The notes under the pieces were generated by a model. That model did not search any database. It was not told the DNA's origin and was given only the letters and a program-made list of their open reading frames with translations. Positions 52,201-60,109 of a DNA stretch of 64,000 nt are shown one piece after another (position 1 is the first letter of the stretch; each line of letters begins with the position of its first letter). The DNA is from Hyphomicrobiales bacterium. GTDB lineage: Bacteria; Pseudomonadota; Alphaproteobacteria; Rhizobiales; Xanthobacteraceae. The translations under genes and the position numbers were made by a program. The stretch is from positions 62,001 to 126,000 of the forward strand of contig JAFKKN010000009.1 of assembly GCA_017305535.1 (NCBI GenBank), written 5' to 3'.

Positions 52201-53073
52201 ATGCCCCAGCCGCTCGCCCGCATTCTCGACCAATTCAAGCGCGAACCGTCGCGCACTGGCTCCCTCGTCGTCACGCTGTTCGGTGACGCCATCGTGCCGC
52301 GCGGCGGCTCGGTGGGGCTTGGTACGCTGCTGGCGTTCTTCGCCATGCTCGACACCGAGGGCGGCGTGGTGCGCACGGCGATGTCGCGGCTCGCATCCGA
52401 TGGCTGGTTCGAGCGCGAGCGGGTGGGGCGCAACAGCTTCTATCGACTGGCGGACAAGGGGCGGGAGACGTTCGATACCGCCGTGCGCCACCTCTACAAT
52501 CCGCAGCCGTCAGATTGGACCGGACGCTTCGAATTGCTGTTGCTCGGCAATGGTGGCAATCGCGATTCCGCGCGCGAGGCGTTACGCGCCGCCGGTTTCG
52601 GCAGCCCGCTCGCGGGGGTGTGGGTGGCACCCTCGGGCGTGCGGGTGCCGGTGGAAGCGGCTGGCGCGATCCGGCTGGAAGTTTCCGCCGAGGACGACAG
52701 CGGCCGCCGGTTGCTCAGCGAAAGCTGGCCGCTGCATCTTACCGCCGATGCCTATCAGCGCTTCTTGAAAACCTTCGCGCCGCTGCGCGACTGGCTTCAG
52801 CGTGACGAGGTGCTGTCCGACGCCGATGCCTTCACCGCGCGCATCCTGCTGATCCATCATTACCGCCGCGTGGTGCTGCGCGATCCGCTGTTGCCCGGCA
52901 GCCTGCTGCCGGCGGATTGGCCGGGGACACCTGCGCGCCAGCTTTGCGCGGATCTCTATCGGCGGCTGATTCCGGCGTCCGAACAGTGGCTTGACCGCAA
53001 CGGCGTGAGTGCGGTCGGACCGTTGCCGCCTGCGAGCGGCGAACTCGGACTGCGGTTCGATGACCAACGCTAA
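52201..53073 (+). CDS. paaX: PaaX family transcriptional repressor of phenylacetate genes
   Basis: The 290-residue protein has a PaaX N-terminal winged helix (FKREPSRTGSLVVTLFGDAIVPRGGSVGLGTLLAFFAMLDTEGGVVRTAMSRLASDGWFERERVGRNSFYRLADKG, split over 12-86), a central PaaX_C domain with LLLLGNGGNRDSARE and a C-terminal HYRRVVLRDPLLPGSLLPADWPG block. PaaX of E. coli represses paa genes until phenylacetyl-CoA binds. The start at 52201 is preferred over one 132 bases upstream. It precedes paaA by 72 bp. Confidence 0.93.
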   Translation: MPQPLARILDQFKREPSRTGSLVVTLFGDAIVPRGGSVGLGTLLAFFAMLDTEGGVVRTAMSRLASDGWFERERVGRNSFYRLADKGRETFDTAVRHLYNPQPSDWTGRFELLLLGNGGNRDSAREALRAAGFGSPLAGVWVAPSGVRVPVEAAGAIRLEVSAEDDSGRRLLSESWPLHLTADAYQRFLKTFAPLRDWLQRDEVLSDADAFTARILLIHHYRRVVLRDPLLPGSLLPADWPGTPARQLCADLYRRLIPASEQWLDRNGVSAVGPLPPASGELGLRFDDQR

Positions 53074-53090
53074 TATGTTACAGAAAAATC

Positions 53091-53145
53091 TTGCTTAGAA
53101 TTATTTTTGTTATATATTGGTCCGCAACATATAGGGAGGCGGTCC
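53091..53145 (+). promoter_or_regulatory. AT-rich promoter of paaA
   Basis: TTGCTT (53091-53096) and TATATT (53113-53118) are 16 bp apart, in a markedly AT-rich stretch. GGGAGG lies seven bases before the paaA ATG at 53146. It is a plausible sigma-70 promoter and PaaX site; no clear operator palindrome could be fixed. Confidence 0.5.
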
Positions 53146-54138
53146 ATGTATACGCAGGCGCTCAATACGTCGGACGGCGAAGACCGTTTCGTTGAGGACG
53201 CAACGCTCGCGGCAGCGTTCCAGGCGCGCATCGATGACGACGAGCGCATCGAGCCGAATGACTGGATGCCCGCTGCTTACCGCAAGACGCTGACCCGGCA
53301 GATTTCCCAGCACGCTCACTCCGAGATCGTCGGCATGTTGCCCGAAGGCAATTGGCTGACCCGCGCGCCGACGCTGCGACGCAAGGCGGCGCTGCTCGCC
53401 AAGGTGCAGGACGAGTGCGGCCATGGCCTCTATCTTTACGCGGCGGCGGAAACCCTCGGCACCTCGCGCGAGGAACTGGTCGACGCAATGCTGTCGGGCA
53501 AGGCCAAGTATTCCTCGATCTTCAACTATCCGACGCTGACCTGGGCCGACATCGGCGCCATCGGTTGGCTCGTCGACGGCGCGGCGATCATGAATCAGAT
53601 CCCGCTGTGCCGCTGTTCGTATGGACCTTACGCGCGCGCGATGATCCGCGTCTGCAAGGAGGAGTCGTTCCATCAACGGCAAGGCTTCGAGATCATGCTG
53701 ACGCTGTCGCGCGGCACCGCCGAGCAGAAGGCGATGGCGCAGAACGCGCTGGATCGGTGGTGGTGGCCGGTGCTGATGATGTTCGGCCCGCCGGATCAGG
53801 CGAGTCAGCACAGCGATACCTCGACCAAATGGAAGATCAAGCGCTTCTCCAACGACGAGCTGCGCCAGAAGTTCGTCGATGCAACGATCCCGCAGGCGCA
53901 GTTCCTCGGCCTCACCGTTCCCGATCCCGGCATGACGCAGGACGCCGAAGGACACTGGCGCTACAGCGAGATCGACTGGACCGAGTTCAAGCAGGTGCTG
54001 GCCGGTAACGGCCCGTGCAACCGCGACCGGCTCGCCGCGCGGCGCAAGGCGCACGACGAGGGCGCTTGGGTGCGCGAGGCGGCGGCGGCCTACGCCGAGA
54101 AGCGCGCGCGCCGATCCATGGTGCAGGCGGCCGAGTAA
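53146..54138 (+). CDS. paaA: Phenylacetyl-CoA 1,2-epoxidase subunit A
   Basis: The 330-residue di-iron subunit epoxidises the ring of phenylacetyl-CoA. Iron ligand helices include VQDECGHG (Glu90, His93) and [12 protein letters not shown] (Glu172, His175). [13 protein letters not shown] and [14 protein letters not shown] are typical. GGGAGG precedes the ATG. It forms the catalytic core with PaaC. Confidence 0.95.
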   Translation: MYTQALNTSDGEDRFVEDATLAAAFQARIDDDERIEPNDWMPAAYRKTLTRQISQHAHSEIVGMLPEGNWLTRAPTLRRKAALLAKVQDECGHGLYLYAAAETLGTSREELVDAMLSGKAKYSSIFNYPTLTWADIGAIGWLVDGAAIMNQIPLCRCSYGPYARAMIRVCKEESFHQRQGFEIMLTLSRGTAEQKAMAQNALDRWWWPVLMMFGPPDQASQHSDTSTKWKIKRFSNDELRQKFVDATIPQAQFLGLTVPDPGMTQDAEGHWRYSEIDWTEFKQVLAGNGPCNRDRLAARRKAHDEGAWVREAAAAYAEKRARRSMVQAAE

Positions 54139-54153
54139 TCAACGGAGGCAACG

Positions 54154-54441
54154 ATGGCGACACCGAATACGCCGCTCTGGGAAGTTTTCATCCGCAGCCG
54201 CAACGGCCTCGCGCACAAGCATGTCGGCTCGCTGCATGCCACCGACGCGACGCTGGCATTGCAGGCCGCGCGCGACATCTACACGCGGCGCGGTGAGGGG
54301 CTTTCGATCTGGGTGGTGCCCTCCAGCGCCATCACCGCATCCGATCCTGCCGAGAAGGGCATGATGTTCGAGCCCGCGGAATCCAAGATCTATCGACACC
54401 CGACATTCTACGACGTGCCGGAAGAAGTCGGGCATATGTAG
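54154..54441 (+). CDS. paaB: Phenylacetyl-CoA epoxidase subunit B
   Basis: The 95-residue protein matches PaaB: PLWEVFIRSRNGLAHKHVGSLHATD, ALQAARDIYTRRGEGLSIWVVPSSAI and DPAEKGMMFEPAESKIYRHPTFYDVPEEVGHM (split). It bridges PaaAC heterodimers. It starts 15 bp after paaA. Confidence 0.95.
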   Translation: MATPNTPLWEVFIRSRNGLAHKHVGSLHATDATLALQAARDIYTRRGEGLSIWVVPSSAITASDPAEKGMMFEPAESKIYRHPTFYDVPEEVGHM

Positions 54442-54453
54442 ATGTAGATTTGT

Positions 54454-54484
54454 TATGGCCGGGCTTGTCCCGGGCATGACGACG
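54454..54484. repeat. REP-like element, family A, inside paa operon
   Basis: TTATGGCCGGGCTTGTCCC...GGGCATGACGAC is a short family A unit within the 74-bp paaB-paaC gap. Confidence 0.7.
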
Positions 54485-54515
54485 TCAGACCAATTTGCCA
54501 GAGCAAGGTTGTCCT

Positions 54516-55292
54516 ATGACCGCAGCTTCAATCACCGTTTCCGAAACGCCGCTGGTGCTCTACGCGTTGCGCCGAGCCGATGATGCTCTGATCCTCGGCC
54601 ATCGCCTCTCGGAATGGTGCGGCCACGCGCCGATGCTGGAAGAGGACATGGCGCTCGCCAATATGGGCCTCGATCTGCTCGGGCAGGCACGCGAGCTTTA
54701 TGCTTATGCTGCGAAGGTTGAGGGAAAGGACAACACCGAGGATACTTTCGCCTATCTGCGCGACGTGCGGCAGTATCGCAATCTGCTGCTGGTCGAGCAG
54801 CAGAACGGCGATTTCGCCCGCACCATGGTGCGGCAGTTTTTTTATTCCACCTTTGCCGATCTCTATTGGCGCGCCATGATGAATTCGCGCGACGCGACGC
54901 TGGCTGCGATCGCCGCGAAGTCCGAAAAGGAAAGCGCCTATCACTTGCGGCATTCGTCCGAATGGATGGTGCGGCTCGGCGACGGCACAGAGGAGAGCCA
55001 TCGCCGTGCGCAGGCTGCCATCGACGACCTCTGGGCCTTCACCGGCGAGATGTTCTCGGTCGATGACAGCGAACGCGGATTGATCGACGCCGGCATCGCG
55101 GTCGATCCGGAGACGCTGCGCTCGCAATGGCTCAAGATCGTATCCGGTGTGCTCGGCGAAGCCACGCTGGCGCGGCCCGCGAACGACTGGATGCAGAAGG
55201 GCGGTCGTATCGGCCACCACACCGAACACCTCGGCCATCTGCTGAGCGAACTGCAATCGATGCAGCGCACCTTTCCGGGAGCGACATGGTGA
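54516..55292 (+). CDS. paaC: Phenylacetyl-CoA epoxidase subunit C
   Basis: The 258-residue subunit has the PaaC fold: LRRADDALILGHRLSEWCGHAP, EEDMALANMGLDLLGQARELY, LLLVEQQNGDFARTMVRQFFYS and GRIGHHTEHLGHLLSELQSMQRTFPGATW (split). It is the non-catalytic structural partner of PaaA. It overlaps paaD by seven bases. Confidence 0.95.
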   Translation: MTAASITVSETPLVLYALRRADDALILGHRLSEWCGHAPMLEEDMALANMGLDLLGQARELYAYAAKVEGKDNTEDTFAYLRDVRQYRNLLLVEQQNGDFARTMVRQFFYSTFADLYWRAMMNSRDATLAAIAAKSEKESAYHLRHSSEWMVRLGDGTEESHRRAQAAIDDLWAFTGEMFSVDDSERGLIDAGIAVDPETLRSQWLKIVSGVLGEATLARPANDWMQKGGRIGHHTEHLGHLLSELQSMQRTFPGATW

Positions 55293-55789
55293 ATCACGTG
55301 ACCCGCGATATGGAGTTGCGTCAGCGCGCATGGGACGCCGCCGCGCAGGTGGTCGATCCGGAAATTCCGGTGCTGACCATCGCCGATCTCGGCGTGCTGC
55401 GCGACGTGTCCGTGCATGACGGCGAAATCGAGGTAGCGATCACGCCGACCTATTCGGGATGCCCGGCGATGAACATGATCGCGGTGGAAATTGAAGCCGC
55501 GCTGGAGCGCGCCGGTTTCCACAAGCCGACGGTGCGCACCGTGCTGTCGCCGGCCTGGACCACGGACTGGATGAGCGACGACGGCCGCCGCAAGCTGAAG
55601 GACTACGGCATCGCGCCGCCGCAGGCGGGCAGCGGCCGTCGTGCACTGTTCGGCGTCGAACAAGTCGCGTGTCCGCAATGCGGCTCCACCGATACCGAGA
55701 CGCTCTCCGAATTCGGCTCGACCTCCTGCAAGGCGCTGTGGCGCTGCAAGAGCTGCCGCGAGCCGTTCGATTACTTCAAGTGTCACTGA
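55286..55789 (+). CDS. paaD: Phenylacetate degradation protein PaaD (Fe-S assembly, MIP18 type)
   Basis: The 167-residue protein has the MIP18-family domain (DPEIPVLTIADLGVLRDV, TYSGCPAM) and a C-terminal zinc-ribbon-like pair of Cys-x-x-Cys (C-P-Q-C and C-K-S-C). PaaD is needed for maturation of the PaaE iron-sulfur centre. The start overlaps the paaC end. Confidence 0.93.
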   Translation: MVNHVTRDMELRQRAWDAAAQVVDPEIPVLTIADLGVLRDVSVHDGEIEVAITPTYSGCPAMNMIAVEIEAALERAGFHKPTVRTVLSPAWTTDWMSDDGRRKLKDYGIAPPQAGSGRRALFGVEQVACPQCGSTDTETLSEFGSTSCKALWRCKSCREPFDYFKCH

Positions 55790-55871
55790 TGTCATTGTGA
55801 GCGGAGCGAAGCAATCGGGTCTTGTTGCATAAGATTTGGATCGCTTCGTTGCTTGGCTCCTCGCAATGACG
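55790..55871. repeat. REP-like paired palindrome, family C, inside paa operon
   Basis: GTCATTGTGAGCGGAGCGAAGC and GGATCGCTTCGTTGCTTGGC...TCCTCGCAATGACG are inverted copies. They fill the 111-bp paaD-paaE gap. Confidence 0.8.
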
Positions 55872-55900
55872 AGAAAACAAAACCCGAAACGAGTTCGCGA

Positions 55901-56977
55901 ATGGCCACGCCCCGCTTTCATCATCTCTCCGTCAACGACCTGCGCCGCGAGGCCAATGACGCGATCTCGCTGACCTTCGCGATTCCGAAGGAGCTGACGG
56001 AGGATTATGTTTTCGAGCCGGGCCAATATCTGACGTTGCGCACCACGATGGACGGCGAGGAGGTACGGCGTTCCTACTCGATCTGCTCGGGACCGGACGA
56101 CGGCGAGATGCGCATCGCGGTAAAGCGCGTCGACGGCGGCGCGTTCTCCAGCTGGGCCGCCGAGGAATTGAAGAAAGGCGATGTGCTCGACGTAATGACG
56201 CCGACCGGACGCTTCGGCATCGCACCCGCGCCGGATGCCGCGCGTATTCATGTCGGCTTTGCCGCGGGCTCCGGCATCACGCCGGTCCTCTCGATCATCC
56301 GCGGCGTGCTGGCGCGTGAACCCCAAAGCCAATTCTTCCTGTTTTACGGGAATCGCTCGACCGACGGGATCATCTTCCGCGAGGCTCTTGAGGAGCTGAA
56401 GGACCGTTACATGGAGCGGTTGTCGGTGTTTCATGTGATCTCGCAGGAAGAGCAGGATATTCCGATCCTGCACGGCCGCCTCGATGCCGATAAGGTGAAG
56501 GTGCTGCTGCGTTCGCTGGTGCCGGCTACGAGCGTCGATCATGTTTTCATCTGCGGGCCGACCGGCATGAGCGAGGAGATCGAGGCGACCTGCCGCGAGA
56601 TCGGCATCGCTGACGCGCGTATTCATGTCGAGCGTTTCGTCTCGGAGTTCGGCGGCAAGGCACGGCCGAAGGCAGCGGTGGTCGAAGGGGCGCCGCCGAA
56701 AGCCGTGGCCTCGCTGATCATCGATGGCAAGCGGCGTGACGTGCCGGTGGCGGAAGGCGAAGCCATTCTCGATGCCGCGTTGCGCGCGGGCATGGACCTG
56801 CCGTTCGCCTGTAAGGGCGGCATGTGCTCGACATGCCGGGCCAAGCTGGTGGAAGGTGAGGCGCCGATGGAGTTGAACTACTCGCTGGAGCCGTGGGAGC
56901 TCGAGGCCGGATTCATTCTCACATGCCAGGCGCATCCGTCCTCGGCGAAGGTCGTGGTCGACTACGATCAGATGTGA
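55901..56977 (+). CDS. paaE: Phenylacetyl-CoA epoxidase reductase subunit E
   Basis: The 358-residue reductase has an FNR-like FAD domain (RRSYSICSGPDD, 59 on), an NAD(P)H part (AAGSGITPVLSIIRG, ICGPTGMSEE) and a C-terminal plant-type [2Fe-2S] domain with Cys304, Cys309, Cys312 (CKGGMCSTC) and Cys342. It passes electrons from NADPH to the PaaA di-iron centre. Start at 55901 is preferred over an upstream one in the REP. It ends 9 bp from the convergent speE stop. Confidence 0.95.
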   Translation: MATPRFHHLSVNDLRREANDAISLTFAIPKELTEDYVFEPGQYLTLRTTMDGEEVRRSYSICSGPDDGEMRIAVKRVDGGAFSSWAAEELKKGDVLDVMTPTGRFGIAPAPDAARIHVGFAAGSGITPVLSIIRGVLAREPQSQFFLFYGNRSTDGIIFREALEELKDRYMERLSVFHVISQEEQDIPILHGRLDADKVKVLLRSLVPATSVDHVFICGPTGMSEEIEATCREIGIADARIHVERFVSEFGGKARPKAAVVEGAPPKAVASLIIDGKRRDVPVAEGEAILDAALRAGMDLPFACKGGMCSTCRAKLVEGEAPMELNYSLEPWELEAGFILTCQAHPSSAKVVVDYDQM

Positions 56978-56986
56978 AAATCGACG

Positions 56987-57856
56987 CTACCGATCCGCGG
57001 CGATGCCGGCGATCTTGGCATCGAGAATGTAACGCGGCAACGCGAATGCGGCGCGGTGGACCTCGGGCGTATAGTAGCGGGTTGCGATGCTGCTCGCGCG
57101 TTCCATGAGAATGTCGATCGACGGCTCGCGGGGATCGCGATCGAGGCTGCCCCAGCCGAGCGCCATATGGCCGCCCGCATAGGAGGGCGTCGCGAGGACG
57201 TAGCAGTCGGCGATCGGAAACACGCGCGCGAGGTTTCGCATCGCGGTGGTGAATTCATCGCGTTGTACGAACGGAACGCCGCTCTGCGTCACCACGATGC
57301 CACCGGGCCGCAGACAGCGACGCAGGTTCGCGTAGAAGTTTTTCGTGAACAACACTGCGCCGGCGCCGATCGGATCTGTCGAGTCGACCAGAATCACGTC
57401 GAATCGTTGGTCGGTCGCGGCGACGAAGGCTGCGCCATCGGCGATCTCGATAGCGAGGCGCGGATCGGCGAAGGCGGCGGCGTTGAATTCCGCGAAATGC
57501 TCGCGCGCGAATTCTACCACATGCGCATCGATCTCGACCTGCACAACGCGCGCGATGTCGGCGTGCTTCAGCACTTCTTCGGCAAGGCCGCAGTCGCCGC
57601 CGCCGACGATGAGCAGGTCGCGCACCGCGCCGTGGGCGAGGATCGGCACATGCGCCATCATCTCGTGGTAGATGAATTCGTCGGCGCTCGTCACTTGCGT
57701 CGCGCCATCGAGCATTAGCACCTTGCCGAACAGCGGATTCTCGATCAGGTCGATCCGCTGCTGCGGGCTGTGATCCGCGCGCAGCGCACGCGTGATCTCG
57801 AACGACAATCGCATGTTCGCGAATGCCGTTTCGGTGAGCCAGCGTTGTTCGCTCAT
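56987..57856 (-). CDS. speE: Spermidine synthase
   Basis: The 289-residue aminopropyltransferase has GGGDCG (85-90), E-I-D (Glu108-Asp110), D-S-T-D-P (Asp158, Asp161) and YHEMMAHVP, as in SpeE. It transfers aminopropyl from decarboxylated AdoMet to putrescine. The start overlaps the speD stop by four bases; both form an operon. Confidence 0.94.
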   Translation of the reverse strand: MSEQRWLTETAFANMRLSFEITRALRADHSPQQRIDLIENPLFGKVLMLDGATQVTSADEFIYHEMMAHVPILAHGAVRDLLIVGGGDCGLAEEVLKHADIARVVQVEIDAHVVEFAREHFAEFNAAAFADPRLAIEIADGAAFVAATDQRFDVILVDSTDPIGAGAVLFTKNFYANLRRCLRPGGIVVTQSGVPFVQRDEFTTAMRNLARVFPIADCYVLATPSYAGGHMALGWGSLDRDPREPSIDILMERASSIATRYYTPEVHRAAFALPRYILDAKIAGIAADR

Positions 57857-58332
57857 GCGCCTTTTCCGCGCAGCAGTTCCTTCACGGCGATCCGCTCCGG
57901 CTTGAACGCCCGACGCAAAATCTCGATGCAGCGCGTCGGTTGCGCGTCCCCGCACATGAAGACGTCAAGCGCGGCATAGCGTCGCTCCGGCCATGAATGA
58001 ATCGAGATATGGCTTTCCGCGAGCACTGCGACGCCGCTGACGCCGCCGTTCGGTTCGAACGGATGCAGGTGCATATGCAGCAGCGTCGCGCCCGCCGCAT
58101 CGACGCACCGCTTCAGTGTTTCGGCGATGTGATCGATGTCGTCGAGCCGTTCAGCCTCGTAAAGATCGATGATCAGATGCGATCCCGCGCAAACGATCCC
58201 GTTCTTTTCGATGAAATGATCGGACTGTACCCGCAGCGCATTTTGCGCGTGGGCGTTAAAGTGTTCTTCCTTTTGGGAGGCATTCAGCGAAACTGCGCCC
58301 ATCCCCAATTGGAAGAGGGCGTCGCGTGACAT
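57853..58332 (-). CDS. speD: S-adenosylmethionine decarboxylase proenzyme
   Basis: The 159-residue protein is the small bacterial SpeD/SpeH type that self-cleaves. The site is A-E-S-H-I-S with cleavage between Glu106 and Ser107, forming a pyruvoyl group. GATLLHMHLHPFEPNGGVSGVAVL and IHSWPERRYAALDVFMCG are typical. It makes decarboxylated AdoMet for SpeE. Confidence 0.95.
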   Translation of the reverse strand: MSRDALFQLGMGAVSLNASQKEEHFNAHAQNALRVQSDHFIEKNGIVCAGSHLIIDLYEAERLDDIDHIAETLKRCVDAAGATLLHMHLHPFEPNGGVSGVAVLAESHISIHSWPERRYAALDVFMCGDAQPTRCIEILRRAFKPERIAVKELLRGKGA

Positions 58333-58502
58333 GGCGTCCTCCCCAACCAGCAGATGAAGTCCGCGAAGCGTGCAGACCGATGTTATATAGTCATCGCGCG
58401 CGTACGTTGCAATCCTGTTCTCCGATAGCGCGTCTATCGAAGAATTTCTTTTCCTTGCCGTGCAAGAGATCGAATCGATTCAGTACGACCCGATTGTTCT
58501 GC

Positions 58503-60035
58503 TCACAGCTTCGGCGGAGGTGCGTGGCCGAACAATTTCTCCATCGACAGGCCCAAGCCGAGTAACGAGGTGTCGCTGCCGATGGGACCATCAATTTCGA
58601 GTCCGACTGGCAACCCGCTCGTGGTCATGCCGGCAAACAGCGACAGGCCCGGAATGCCGGCGTTGCTGCCGGGATCGGTGTTGCGGATCATGGTGTCGAA
58701 CGTCGGCACCGGCTTGCCGTCGTTGATGATCATCTCGCCGGATCCCTTGGCGGCGTCGATCGGCGGCGCCGGCGCGATCGTGGTCGGAAATAGGATGGCG
58801 TCGAGATTGTTGTCGCGGAAATAATTCTCGTAGAGTTTTTGCAACTGCGGCCGCAGCGTCCCGACGGCCTCGGGATAAGCCTTGCCGAAGGCATCCGCCG
58901 TGATCGCGCCGAAAGCGCCTTTGACGTCCGGGCTGGCGATTTTCGCCGCGATATCCGCGAGCGTGATGCCTTCGATCCCGGAAGCTTTCAGATAGGCGGG
59001 AATGTCCTCGACAGGCTCGTGTAGCGCGATCGGGAACGACAGCTTGGCGTTGAGATCGGCCAGGCCGTCGATGTCTTTCTCGATCAGCTCGGCGCCGGCG
59101 TCGGTCAGCTTTTTGCGCGCGGCGTCGACGACGTTCTTCAAGCTGTTGTCGAGCCAGTTCCACATCGACGGCGGCACGCCGAAACGTTTGCCGCGCAGAT
59201 CGATGGCGGAGGCCATCACGGTACCGGTGATGATCGAGTCGAGCAGCGCGACGTCGGCGACGCTCTTGCCCATCGGGCCGACAGTGTCGCGGGTGTGACT
59301 GATCGGCACCACGGCATGATTGTCGTTGTAACGCCGCCGCGCGCCGCCATTGCCCACCGAGGGACGCAGGCCAACGGTGCCGGTGAGTGCGGCGGGTACG
59401 CGGGTCGAGCCGCCTGTGTCGGTGCCGAGCCCACAAGTAATGATGCCGGCCGCGACCGCGGCCGCCGTGCCGCCGGAGGAGCCGCCGGGAATCCGCGTCA
59501 TGTCGTAAGGATTCTTCACCGGTCCAGCGAAGGACGACAGGTTGGTGCTGGTAATGCCGAACGCGAGTTCGTGCATGTTGGCCTTGCCAATGATGATGGC
59601 GCCGGCGTCGAGCAACTTTTGCAATGATGGCGCGTTGTTCTTCGGTCGCGCGTTTTGCAGCGCCGGTGTGCCGCCGGTCGTCGGCATGTCCTTGGTATTG
59701 ATGTTGTCCTTGACGACGATCGGCAGACCGGCGAGCGGCCCGGTGATCTTGCCGGCATCGACGTCGCGCGCGGCGGCAAGCGCTGCGTCCTTGTTCAAGT
59801 AGATCAACGTATTGAGGTCTTTCAGCTTCTCCGCACGATCGATGGCGGCCTGCACGACGCTGACCGCGGTGATCTTCTTGTCGCGGATCGCCTGAATGAT
59901 CTCGGCGGCAGAGGAGGGCATCGCACCGGCCTGGGCCACGGCTCGCTCCATCAATGGGAAGCAGGGAAGGGCGACGGTCACGGCGACGCCCAGTGAGGTT
60001 TTCAGCATATCACGACGTGAGGGGTGCAATGGCAT
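58503..60035 (-). CDS. Amidase signature family hydrolase, Tat-exported
   Basis: The 510-residue enzyme has the amidase-signature triad: Lys109 in VVKDN, cis-Ser186 in GGSSGGT and nucleophile Ser210 in D-T-G-G-S-T. The N-terminus S-R-R-D-M-L-K with twin Arg7-Arg8 and a hydrophobic core (13-24) is a Tat-like signal, so it is probably folded in the cytoplasm and exported to the periplasm. The substrate is unknown. It lies between speD and paaK with no clear partner. Confidence 0.87.
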   Translation of the reverse strand: MPLHPSRRDMLKTSLGVAVTVALPCFPLMERAVAQAGAMPSSAAEIIQAIRDKKITAVSVVQAAIDRAEKLKDLNTLIYLNKDAALAAARDVDAGKITGPLAGLPIVVKDNINTKDMPTTGGTPALQNARPKNNAPSLQKLLDAGAIIIGKANMHELAFGITSTNLSSFAGPVKNPYDMTRIPGGSSGGTAAAVAAGIITCGLGTDTGGSTRVPAALTGTVGLRPSVGNGGARRRYNDNHAVVPISHTRDTVGPMGKSVADVALLDSIITGTVMASAIDLRGKRFGVPPSMWNWLDNSLKNVVDAARKKLTDAGAELIEKDIDGLADLNAKLSFPIALHEPVEDIPAYLKASGIEGITLADIAAKIASPDVKGAFGAITADAFGKAYPEAVGTLRPQLQKLYENYFRDNNLDAILFPTTIAPAPPIDAAKGSGEMIINDGKPVPTFDTMIRNTDPGSNAGIPGLSLFAGMTTSGLPVGLEIDGPIGSDTSLLGLGLSMEKLFGHAPPPKL

Positions 60036-60109
60036 GGCAGTCTCTCCGTCCAGTCAGGGTGAAGTTCGCTTCCTGCTTGCCTCGGTACAGTCGCTCGGTC
60101 GTTGCTGGA

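Noticed and set aside
54941-56935. Long open minus-strand frame (664 codons) opposite paaC, paaD and paaE
   Set aside because: Spans several real genes and a REP element, has no domains, and is explained by codon bias.
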